Below are positions 1-8,010 of a stretch of DNA of 12,037 nt, piece after piece. The notes under the pieces are model-generated. The model made no database searches. It was given only the letters and a program-made list of their open reading frames with translations, and was not told the DNA's origin. Position 1 is the first letter of the stretch; every line of letters begins with the position of its first letter. This DNA comes from Blastocatellia bacterium (GTDB taxonomy: Bacteria; Acidobacteriota; Blastocatellia; UBA7656). Location: NCBI GenBank assembly GCA_022615215.1, contig JAKEHD010000638.1, forward strand, positions 1-12,037. Direction: 5' to 3'. The position numbers were made by a program, and so were the translations under genes.

Positions 1-99
1 CTTTGAAGAAAGAAAATGGGCGGCGCACTCCAAATATGCGTCCCTCTCTGGAAAAACTTTCATTCTGCCCCGCGCGCAGTATACAAGGAGAATCACTCT
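1..99. other. Left-edge non-coding stretch
   Basis: I see no convincing gene in this stretch. A reading frame opens at position 3, but its peptide up to about position 155 has no recognisable character and its ATG lacks a Shine-Dalgarno. It is best read as leader DNA upstream of the ATG at 100. I found no clear -35/-10 pair. The sequence TATACA at 80-85 sits too close to the ribosome binding site to be a persuasive -10. Confidence 0.5.
85..90 (+). promoter_or_regulatory. Shine-Dalgarno that places the first gene's start at 100
   Basis: AAGGAG lies 9 bases before the ATG at 100, which is ideal spacing. This decides the start of the first gene in frame 1, although the bulk of that protein is readable only in frame 3. 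It is the main evidence that the gene is frameshifted rather than starting at position 3. Confidence 0.75.
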
Positions 100-884
100 A
101 TGTCGAATTACGATACTCAAAATCAATATCAGCCACCGCAATATCCACAATATCCCAGGGCGGGCCGCCTCAGAAAAAATCCAGAACCTGGCTCTGGATA
201 CTGGCCGGATGCGGAACCCTCATCGTGCTGGGAGGAATCACCGCGGCCGTCCTGGTTTTTTATGTGTTTAACAAAGCTCAGGAAGCGGTTGAATTGGCCG
301 AAGACCAGCCCGCGCTTGCTGTTGCCAAATTTGTCACTGCTATGAATCCCGACCTGGAACTCGTGTCGGTCGACGAAGAGAAGGGTCTCATCACCATAAA
401 GAACAAGAAGACCGGAAAGACCGTCACCGTGAACGTGGACGAGGCGCGCGACGGGAAGATAGAGTTCACCGAAGAGGGCAAGGAATCGGTCTCGATAGAG
501 GCTAAAGGCGAAGGCGATTCGGGCAGCCTGGAAGTGAAAACGGAAGAAGGGACGGCGAAGTTCGGCGCGGGCGCTCCCGATAATCTGCCCGACTGGCTGC
601 CTGCTTATCCCGGAGCCGAGATCAAAGGGACATACTCGGTCCAGAACAAAAAGGGTCAGAGCGCGAGCTTCTCTTTCACGACCGACGACTCTATGAGCGA
701 AGTCATCTCGTTCTACGAAGAGAGGTTGAAGAACGCGGGTCTCCCAATGACGGCCAATGTCACTCAGCCGAAAAGCAAGATGTGGAGCGGCGAGGATGCC
801 GGCAAGAAGCGCACAGCCATAATCCTGGCTGCGGAAAAGGATGGCAACACCACCGTCAACGTCACCTACTCGATAAAAGAGTGA
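100..884 (+). CDS. Single-pass membrane protein of unknown function, interrupted by an apparent frameshift near 154-156
   Basis: I do not recognise a named family. With one C restored in the CCC run at 154-156, the product is 261 residues. It has a Gln/Pro/Tyr-rich cytoplasmic tail (about 1-25, with QYQPPQYPQYP then QGGPPQKK), one transmembrane helix (about 31-57, TWLWILAG to FYVF), a charged helical stretch, and a Lys/Glu/Thr-rich region rich in predicted beta strands. A C-terminal domain (about 165-261) begins DNLPDWLPAYPGAE and includes a SEVISFYEERLKNAG helix. Similar LPxWxPxYPG domains are, from memory, common in acidobacterial hypothetical proteins. The start at 100 has AAGGAG in front and encodes the low-complexity tail in frame 1. 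The helix and the rest are in frame 3 from 156. As printed, frame 1 runs out at 345 and would give only an 81-residue nonsense-tailed peptide. The break could be a sequencing or assembly error, a true mutation, or less likely a programmed -1 shift. An alternative start at 3 in frame 3 avoids the shift but lacks a ribosome binding site and a sensible N-terminus. Confidence 0.7.
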
Positions 885-900
885 TCCTCCATCGCGGTGT

Positions 901-918
901 CGATTCGTCCTCGAATCG
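901..918 (+). promoter_or_regulatory. Small perfect hairpin abutting the next gene's ribosome binding site
   Basis: CGATTCG (901-907) and CGAATCG (912-918) are perfect complements separated by the four bases TCCT. The 3' arm touches the start of the Shine-Dalgarno GGGAGAGGA (918-926) of the gene at 933. A U-tract is absent, so it is not a classic terminator. It might tune translation initiation or stabilise the transcript between the two genes. With 7-bp arms, chance is possible. Confidence 0.35.
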
Positions 919-932
919 GGAGAGGAATAGCG

Positions 933-2348
933 ATGAAAAGAAGGAACGCGATCTCATTCGAGAACCTGGGGCGGCTGTTTCTTTGCATACTTGCGGCAAC
1001 CACATCGGTTCGCCCCACGCCTGCACAGGAGACGGCCCTCGACCGTTACATTGCAAAAGCGGACTCGGCCTATTCCTGGAAACTCGTCAGCACCATCCCC
1101 GGCGCGGGTTACAAAGCTTATGTTCTCGACCTCGCTTCGCAGACCTGGCGAAGCGAGGAAGAGGTCGACCGGCCGGTCTGGAAACACTGGCTCACCGTCA
1201 TCAAACCCGACGCAGCCCGTTCGGATAAAGCCCTCCTCTACATAGGCAGCGGCAACAATAAAAACGCCGCGCCCGCCTCTCCCTCCGAGCGAAATCTCGA
1301 CCTGGCGATGAAAACCGGCAGCGTCGTCGCCGAACTTGGGATGGTCCCGAATCAGCCTTTGCATTTCGCCGATTCCAAAAATCATGGACGATACGAAGAC
1401 GACCTCATAGCCTACAGCCGGGTTAAATACATAGTCACGGGCGATGAGGAATGGCTCGTGCGACTGGCTATGGTCAAGAGCGCCGTGCGCGCTATGGACG
1501 CCGTTCAGGAGTTTCTCGCGAGCGAGGAAGGTGGCCGACTGCGGATCAACGGATTCGTCGTTATGGGATTTTCGAAGCGCGGGTGGACGACCTGGCTGAC
1601 GGGGCTTATGGATGATCGCGTGACGGCCATCATTCCGGGCGTCATCGACGCTCTCAACACCGAAGCCATCACGCGCCATCACTACGAAGCCTACGGGTTT
1701 TTCTCCTCGGCGCTCGGAGATTACTTTCGTCACGGACTCTATCCGCATCAACTCGGCACGCCCACCTTTGCCAGAATCCTTCAGATCGAAGACCCTTACG
1801 CATACCGCCATCGAGAACGCATGAAGATACCCAAGTTCGTCATCAACGCGACGGGCGATCAGTATTTTCTCCCTGACAACTCGCGATTCTATTTCGGCGA
1901 CCTGCCGCAGGAGAAGTACCTGCGCTATGTGCCGAACGCCAAGCACAACCTCGAAGGGTCGGACGCGCGCGAAAGCATCATGGCGTTTTATCAATCTATA
2001 CTTGCGGGCAGCCGACGCCCCAAGTTTTCATGGACGATAGAAAAAGACGGAACGATTCGCGTTGCGGCAGAAGACCGGCCGAAGGAAGTGAACCTCTGGC
2101 AGGCGACGAACACTGAGGCTCGCGACTTTCGCCTCGACACTATTGGCAAGGCGTGGAAGAGTTCTCGGTTGAAAGAACAGAAGCCGGGCGTCTACGTCGC
2201 GAGAGTGAATAAACCCGAAAAGGGATTTACGGCCTTCCTTGTCGAAATGGTTTACGATGGTCCCGGCGAGTATCCTTTCAAGTTCACGACCGATGTCAGC
2301 GTCCTGCCCGACCTGTTGCCCTTCAAGGTGAAAGCGCGGGAGAAGTGA
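933..2348 (+). CDS. Exported alpha/beta hydrolase of the PhoPQ-activated pathogenicity-related family
   Basis: The 471-residue product belongs to the PhoPQ_related family (Salmonella PqaA type). These are secreted alpha/beta-hydrolase-fold proteins whose natural substrates are poorly known. Residues 1-32 form a Sec signal peptide (MKRR, a hydrophobic LFLCILAATT core, then PTPAQ). The family signature GFSKRGWTTWLTG (about 212-224) holds the nucleophile serine at about 214 in a GxSxxG elbow. A probable catalytic acid lies in ATGDQYFLPD (Asp about 309) and the histidine in NAKHNLEG (about 338). From about 360 a C-terminal beta-rich domain follows, as in the family. The ATG at 933 is preferred over the GTG at 897 because GGGAGAGGA sits just upstream and the signal peptide starts cleanly there. 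The gene begins 48 bases after the preceding stop and may be co-transcribed with it. Family assignment is strong. The enzymatic reaction (esterase, lipase or peptidase-like) is unknown. Confidence 0.88.
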   Translation: MKRRNAISFENLGRLFLCILAATTSVRPTPAQETALDRYIAKADSAYSWKLVSTIPGAGYKAYVLDLASQTWRSEEEVDRPVWKHWLTVIKPDAARSDKALLYIGSGNNKNAAPASPSERNLDLAMKTGSVVAELGMVPNQPLHFADSKNHGRYEDDLIAYSRVKYIVTGDEEWLVRLAMVKSAVRAMDAVQEFLASEEGGRLRINGFVVMGFSKRGWTTWLTGLMDDRVTAIIPGVIDALNTEAITRHHYEAYGFFSSALGDYFRHGLYPHQLGTPTFARILQIEDPYAYRHRERMKIPKFVINATGDQYFLPDNSRFYFGDLPQEKYLRYVPNAKHNLEGSDARESIMAFYQSILAGSRRPKFSWTIEKDGTIRVAAEDRPKEVNLWQATNTEARDFRLDTIGKAWKSSRLKEQKPGVYVARVNKPEKGFTAFLVEMVYDGPGEYPFKFTTDVSVLPDLLPFKVKAREK

Positions 2349-2420
2349 ATATCTCAGGAAAAGGGCTGTCTCAGGTTTGAACGCGCGCTGTCGCAAAGAC
2401 AAGCACGAGAGTGTGGCGGA

Positions 2421-2432
2421 ATTCGCGCGAAT
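2421..2432. promoter_or_regulatory. 12-bp perfect palindrome in the gap before the symporter
   Basis: ATTCGCGCGAAT is a perfect 12-base palindrome in the 135-base gap 2349-2483, 51 bases upstream of the symporter ATG. A dyad like this could be an operator for a dimeric regulator. In GC-rich DNA, CGCG cores arise by chance fairly often, so this is tentative. The rest of the gap contains a direct repeat of TCTCAGG (2351-2357 and 2369-2375). It shows no clear promoter and no Shine-Dalgarno close to the ATG at 2484. Confidence 0.3.
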
Positions 2433-2483
2433 GTGATAGAAAACTGACCCGACCATATTGTAGAAGACCGTTATCTGTAAGCC

Positions 2484-4028
2484 ATGATTGCAATCATAAT
2501 GATCGTCGGCTACATCGTCGTAGTCACACTCATCGGCAGCCTGTTTGCAAGGCGCACCCGCAGCGCCAAAGAATGGGCCGTCGCTGGGGGCGGCATGAGC
2601 ACCGCTATGATAGCCTTCGGCATTGCGGGCACGCGAATCGGCGGCGCGGGCACTTACGGCGTGGCGGGCAACGTCATAACAGACGGCACCTGGTATCTCT
2701 GGTGGTACGGCATCAATACCTTTCTGGCGATGGCTCTCGTGGGCTTCTTCTTCGCAAAGCCTTATCGCCGACTGGAATTGAACACCGTGTCTGAGACCTT
2801 CTGGATTCGCTTCCGGTCGTCTCGCAGCCAGTGGATTACGAGCCTGTGCGTACAGACCGAATACTTCATCGTCGATATCATAGAAGCCTATCTGATCGGC
2901 AGCATACTGACGGCGGTGGTCGGACTTCCCTTCGAATTGACGGTCTTCATCGCGGCGGCAATACTTATAACCTACACGGCGCTCGGCGGCCTGTGGGGTT
3001 CGGCGGTCACGAACCTCATTCATTGCGCGGTGATAATCGTGGGGCTGCTGGCAGTCATCCTGTTCGGTATGAATGAGCTTGGAGGATGGGCGAGCGTTAC
3101 GGAAAAAGTGAGCGCGCAACTGACAGCGGCGGGCAAAGACGAAGCCTCGTGGTGGAGTTGGGTAGGCGGAGGATGGGGCGCTATTCTGGGAATGTTTTTT
3201 TCGGCCACGATACACACTCCTGCGGCCTCGATCTACGTGAATTTTTCATCGGCGGCCAAAAACGAAAAGGCGCTCGTTCCCGCCTTCCTGCTCGGCGGCT
3301 TGATCGGAGCCGTCATGCCCGTGCTCGCCGGTATAATCGGCATCGAGACTCTCGCCCAATACGGGGCCAAAGCGGGGCTTACGGGCTATACGAATATCAC
3401 GAGGCTTGCAACGGACATCAACCCTATCGTAGGCGGGGTGGCTGTGGCTGCCGTGCTGGCTGCGGTCATCTCTTCGGGCGGGCCGATACTGCTATCGAGC
3501 GTGACGCTTTTCGTTCAGGACTGGATGCCTTCCGCGCGCAAGTTTACGCCCGAACGGAGGCTGAAAACTTTTCGCGTGGTCACGATCATCTACGGCGTTG
3601 TGGCGGCGATAGGGGCGCTTGGAGTGCGAGCGGCGAAGCTATCGCTTCTAGATATTTTGTTGTTCGGGTTTGCGATGGTGGTGCCGCCCGCCCTAGCTAT
3701 CGGGTTTCTGTTTTACTGGAAGCGCACGACCGAGCGAGGCGCTTATTGGGGGATGCTCGCGGGTTACGGGGCGGGCCTCGTGTGGTTCGGCTTGATTCAA
3801 TGGGCCGTCGCAACAGGGTTCAGTGCGCCCGAAGGGTCTGGTGTCTTACGCAGGCTTTTTCACTGGTGCTTCGTTTATGATGGCAAAGGCATAGACCCTT
3901 CTTACGCAACTACGCTCGTGCCGCTGATACTTGTGCCGCTCATTTCGCTTCTGACCCGCGAAGACACCGAAGGCAAAGCGGAATTCTATGAGAAGCTCGC
4001 AATCAGGAGGCGGGTTCGGAAAGGATGA
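2484..4028 (+). CDS. Sodium:solute symporter (SSF family)
   Basis: The 514-residue polytopic inner-membrane protein has the usual SSF length and about 12-13 hydrophobic segments. It should couple Na+ entry to uptake of a small organic solute. The substrate cannot be told from sequence, as the family covers sugars, amino acids, carboxylates and vitamins. The first helices carry the unwound glycine-rich segment FGIAGTRIGGAGTYG (about 45-59). Residues 165-179 (TALGGLWGSAVTNLI) match the family's conserved G-G-L-x-x-x-x-T stretch, although the usual Asp after Thr is Asn here. Residues 324-346 contain AAVISSGGPILLSSV, whose Ser330-Ser331 align with the Na2-site serines of vSGLT-type transporters. 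The ATG at 2484 lacks a clear Shine-Dalgarno. TTATCT at 2471-2476 just before it would fit a leaderless start, but this is weak. The last codons (Lys-Gly-stop) are supplied by the heptamer repeat that begins at 4015. The neighbouring exported hydrolase makes a role in importing its products plausible but unproven. Confidence 0.9.
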   Translation: MIAIIMIVGYIVVVTLIGSLFARRTRSAKEWAVAGGGMSTAMIAFGIAGTRIGGAGTYGVAGNVITDGTWYLWWYGINTFLAMALVGFFFAKPYRRLELNTVSETFWIRFRSSRSQWITSLCVQTEYFIVDIIEAYLIGSILTAVVGLPFELTVFIAAAILITYTALGGLWGSAVTNLIHCAVIIVGLLAVILFGMNELGGWASVTEKVSAQLTAAGKDEASWWSWVGGGWGAILGMFFSATIHTPAASIYVNFSSAAKNEKALVPAFLLGGLIGAVMPVLAGIIGIETLAQYGAKAGLTGYTNITRLATDINPIVGGVAVAAVLAAVISSGGPILLSSVTLFVQDWMPSARKFTPERRLKTFRVVTIIYGVVAAIGALGVRAAKLSLLDILLFGFAMVVPPALAIGFLFYWKRTTERGAYWGMLAGYGAGLVWFGLIQWAVATGFSAPEGSGVLRRLFHWCFVYDGKGIDPSYATTLVPLILVPLISLLTREDTEGKAEFYEKLAIRRRVRKG

Positions 4029-4093
4029 AGGATGAAGGATGAAGGATGAAAAGCGAAGCGATACGGTCTCGTCATCCCTCATCCTTAGATAAC
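4015..4093. repeat. Heptamer inverted-repeat element, copy A, overlapping the symporter stop
   Basis: The element starts TTCGGA (4015-4020), then four perfect AAGGATG heptamers (4021-4048) and AA. A spacer of about 22 bases follows, then inverted heptamers TCATCCCTCATCCTT (4072-4086), ending near ATAAC (4089-4093). The right arm pairs with 4035-4049 with one mismatch, so the RNA or a single strand could fold into a hairpin of about 15 bp. TGA occurs at 4026, 4033, 4040 and 4047, which covers all three + frames. The first of these is the actual stop of the symporter. A second copy with the same architecture lies at 9335-9426. No U-tract follows, so a standard intrinsic terminator is not supported. 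The element fills most of the gap between the symporter and the DUF885 gene. Confidence 0.85.
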
Positions 4094-4102
4094 ACTGACC
4101 CC

Positions 4103-4110
4103 AAAGGAGG
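4103..4110 (+). promoter_or_regulatory. Near-consensus Shine-Dalgarno of the DUF885 gene
   Basis: AAAGGAGG ends 9 bases before the ATG at 4120. It is the strongest ribosome binding site in the window and fixes the start. The preceding 4087-4102 shows no obvious -10, so transcription could come from within or before the heptamer element. Confidence 0.75.
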
Positions 4111-4119
4111 TATAAGGCA

Positions 4120-6012
<1,893 letters not shown>

Positions 6013-6060
6013 AGGGATTGAACTGCCAGGCGTGCATGAATCTCTGTTGAGAGCGCAGCT

Positions 6061-8010
6061 ATGGACGAATTCATTATAATCTCTCTGCTCCTCATCCTGC
6101 TTGCGGCCATCGCTTGCGGGGTGGCGCTGCCTGTAATCGCGCTCGTTCAGATTCGGCGCGTCAAACGTCAATTCCTTTTTCGCATCGAACGGCTCGAAGC
6201 CCTGCTCCGTCATCAGACTTCCGCGCCGCCGCTTGATGAATATAGAAGGCCCGCGCCTTACAGACCCGTCGAAACGCCGCCGCCCGCTGCTCCACCTGAG
6301 CCGCCGCCCTTTCCGCCTCCGCCTCCGTCAGCACCGCTGCCTGAGTTTGCGCAACCTCCGCCGCCCGCAGCGCCGCCGCCCGCGCAGCCTCCGTATCCCC
6401 TCCCTCACGGTCGGGGTACTGAAATGCCCGCCATCGCGCCGGGGCAGGCCGAAGCGTTGGAATCTGTCATAGGAAGGCGCTGGTTAGGATGGGTGGCTAT
6501 GGTGTTGATCCTATTTGCGGTAGCCTTCTTCCTCAGATACGCATTCGAGAATCGCTGGATAGGCGAAGTGGGCCGCGTCATGCTAGGCATAGCGGGCGGC
6601 ATCGCGCTCGCCGTCTCAGGCTTCCGCTATCACAGGCGCGGCTGGCGCATCTTTTCGCAAATCCTCACGGCGGGCGGCATAATGCTCGTGTACCTGTCGG
6701 TGTACGCGGCCTTCGGGTTTTACAACCTCGTAGGGCAAAAGACCGCCTTCGCTTTTCTGGTCATCTTAGTCATCGAAGCGGGCGGACTCGCGCTGCTATA
6801 TCGCGCGCCCATCATGGCTATAATGGCGCTCGCGGGCGGGTTCCTCGTCCCAATACTCCTGCGCTCGGATCGCGATCAATATGTATCGCTCTTCAGCTAC
6901 ACGGCGGCGCTCGATGCGGGCGCGCTCGCTCTGCTCAAGCAATGGCCCGGCCTCGCTTCTATGGCATTCGCAGGGACTCACATTCTGTTCTGGCTCTGGT
7001 ACGCAGACCGCTATCATCCCGCAAAACTAGCGGCGGTGATGATCTTTCAAACGGCGGTCTTCGTCTTTTTCCTCGCGGCGTACCTGGTCACGCAGGTCTT
7101 GCGCCGCAAGCGCGCCCACCTGGAAGACCTCGCTATTCTCGTCGTGAATCCGTTCGTCTTCTTCGGCACTTCGCATCACTTGCTCGATAAAGATTATCAC
7201 GACTGGATGGGCGCGTTTCTTATCGCGCTCGCCCTTGTTTATGCGGCGATGGCGCGGGCGATGATGGCTCGCCGTATGGAAGCCCGTCAGTTATTGCTGA
7301 CTATAGGCACGGCGCTCGCGCTCGTGACCTTGGCCGTTCCCATTCAATTGCGCTCGAACTGGATAACGATCTTCTGGGCCGTCGAAGCTTTAGCCCTGCT
7401 CTGGGTTGCATTGCAAGTAAAATCCGTAGCATTACATGCAGGCTCGCTGGCCGTCTTTGCGCTGGCGCTCATAAGGCTTCTGTTTTCCGACACGCCTTTC
7501 ATCAGGCGATTGGAATTCACTCCCGTCTTCAATCGCTATTTTCTGTCGTCAATCGTAGTCGTCGCCTGTTTCTTCGCGGCGGCGACGGTTTATCGAAAGT
7601 TCGGCGAAGAAAAACGATTGATGGGGCTTGCGATAACGCTCGTCGCAGTGGGGATGCTCTGGTTCGTGCTCACGGTTGAGACCAACACCTTTTTCGAGAT
7701 GCGCGCCAATGCGGAGAAAGCGTTCGCCGATGCGCGGCATGAGCGTTGGCTCGGACAGATGGCGCTATCGGTGTTATGGTCGGTTTATGCGGCTGCGCTC
7801 GCGGCGGCGGGATTCCTCCGGCGTTCGGCGGCCGTGCGATGGACGGCCCTCGCGCTGTTTGCCGTAACGGTCGTCAAAGTCGTCTTCGTAGATATGGCGG
7901 CGCTCCGACAGTTCTACAGGATAATCGCCTTCTTCGCGCTCGGTCTCTTGCTTCTGGCCGTCGCCTGGGGCTATCAAAAAGTCTTTCAAACGAAGGAAGC
8001 AGTGAAATGA
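6061..8010 (+). CDS. DUF2339 family polytopic membrane protein
   Basis: The 649-residue integral membrane protein is of the DUF2339 family, whose function is unknown. The order is: an N-terminal transmembrane helix (about 4-31), a short basic coiled-coil-like stretch (RRVKRQFLFRIERLEALLRHQ region, 32-52), a Pro-rich linker (about 62-117), and then the family core from about 131. The core begins with ALESVIGRRWLGWVAMVLI, typical of DUF2339, with about a dozen or more hydrophobic helices to the C-terminus. RSNWITIFWAVEALALLWVAL (431-451) and DMAALRQFYRIIAFFALGLL (611-630) match the conserved blocks. Many relatives are longer (from memory, 800 residues or more), so this is a compact form. The ATG at 6061 has only a weak GA-rich site (GAGAG at 6050-6054) and lies 48 bases after the DUF885 stop. 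Its stop codon overlaps the DUF3999 start as ATGA, and DUF2339 and DUF3999 genes are commonly adjacent. The two products therefore probably work together in the envelope. Confidence 0.9.
   Translation: MDEFIIISLLLILLAAIACGVALPVIALVQIRRVKRQFLFRIERLEALLRHQTSAPPLDEYRRPAPYRPVETPPPAAPPEPPPFPPPPPSAPLPEFAQPPPPAAPPPAQPPYPLPHGRGTEMPAIAPGQAEALESVIGRRWLGWVAMVLILFAVAFFLRYAFENRWIGEVGRVMLGIAGGIALAVSGFRYHRRGWRIFSQILTAGGIMLVYLSVYAAFGFYNLVGQKTAFAFLVILVIEAGGLALLYRAPIMAIMALAGGFLVPILLRSDRDQYVSLFSYTAALDAGALALLKQWPGLASMAFAGTHILFWLWYADRYHPAKLAAVMIFQTAVFVFFLAAYLVTQVLRRKRAHLEDLAILVVNPFVFFGTSHHLLDKDYHDWMGAFLIALALVYAAMARAMMARRMEARQLLLTIGTALALVTLAVPIQLRSNWITIFWAVEALALLWVALQVKSVALHAGSLAVFALALIRLLFSDTPFIRRLEFTPVFNRYFLSSIVVVACFFAAATVYRKFGEEKRLMGLAITLVAVGMLWFVLTVETNTFFEMRANAEKAFADARHERWLGQMALSVLWSVYAAALAAAGFLRRSAAVRWTALALFAVTVVKVVFVDMAALRQFYRIIAFFALGLLLLAVAWGYQKVFQTKEAVK
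6274..6399 (+). repeat. Low-complexity CCG/CCC tract encoding a Pro-rich linker
   Basis: Codons for residues about 72-113 of the DUF2339 protein are mostly proline with alanine and glutamate. The DNA is a run of CCG, CCC, CCT and GC-rich words, with CCGCCGCCC recurring. The encoded linker is extended and flexible, and joins the N-terminal anchor to the membrane core. Tracts like this can change length by slippage. Confidence 0.8.

Noticed and set aside
3..155. Start of the first gene at position 3 in frame 3
   Set aside because: No Shine-Dalgarno and no sensible N-terminal sequence. AAGGAG plus ATG at 100 in frame 1 reads a Gln/Pro-rich tail that joins naturally after one base is restored.
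897..932. GTG start for the PhoPQ-related hydrolase
   Set aside because: It lies before the hairpin and the Shine-Dalgarno. The ATG at 933 gives proper spacing and a normal signal peptide.
954..1994. Long open frame on the - strand opposite the PhoPQ-related hydrolase gene
   Set aside because: The + strand protein here has a signal peptide and clear family motifs. The antisense peptide has no recognisable domain, and long antisense frames are expected in GC-rich DNA.
2028..3215. Long - strand open frame across the hydrolase end and the symporter start
   Set aside because: It runs antisense through two well-supported genes and their gap. The peptide is Arg/His-rich and low in hydrophobic order, as is typical of shadow frames.
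4021..4086. Heptamer hairpin as a rho-independent terminator
   Set aside because: The arms are not GC-clamped, the loop is about 22 bases, and no T-run follows on either strand. Only a loose role in transcript folding remains possible.
7746..8006. N-terminal extension of the DUF3999 gene into the DUF2339 gene
   Set aside because: The extension overlaps conserved DUF2339 coding sequence in another frame, and a signal peptide with a ribosome binding site begins at 8007.
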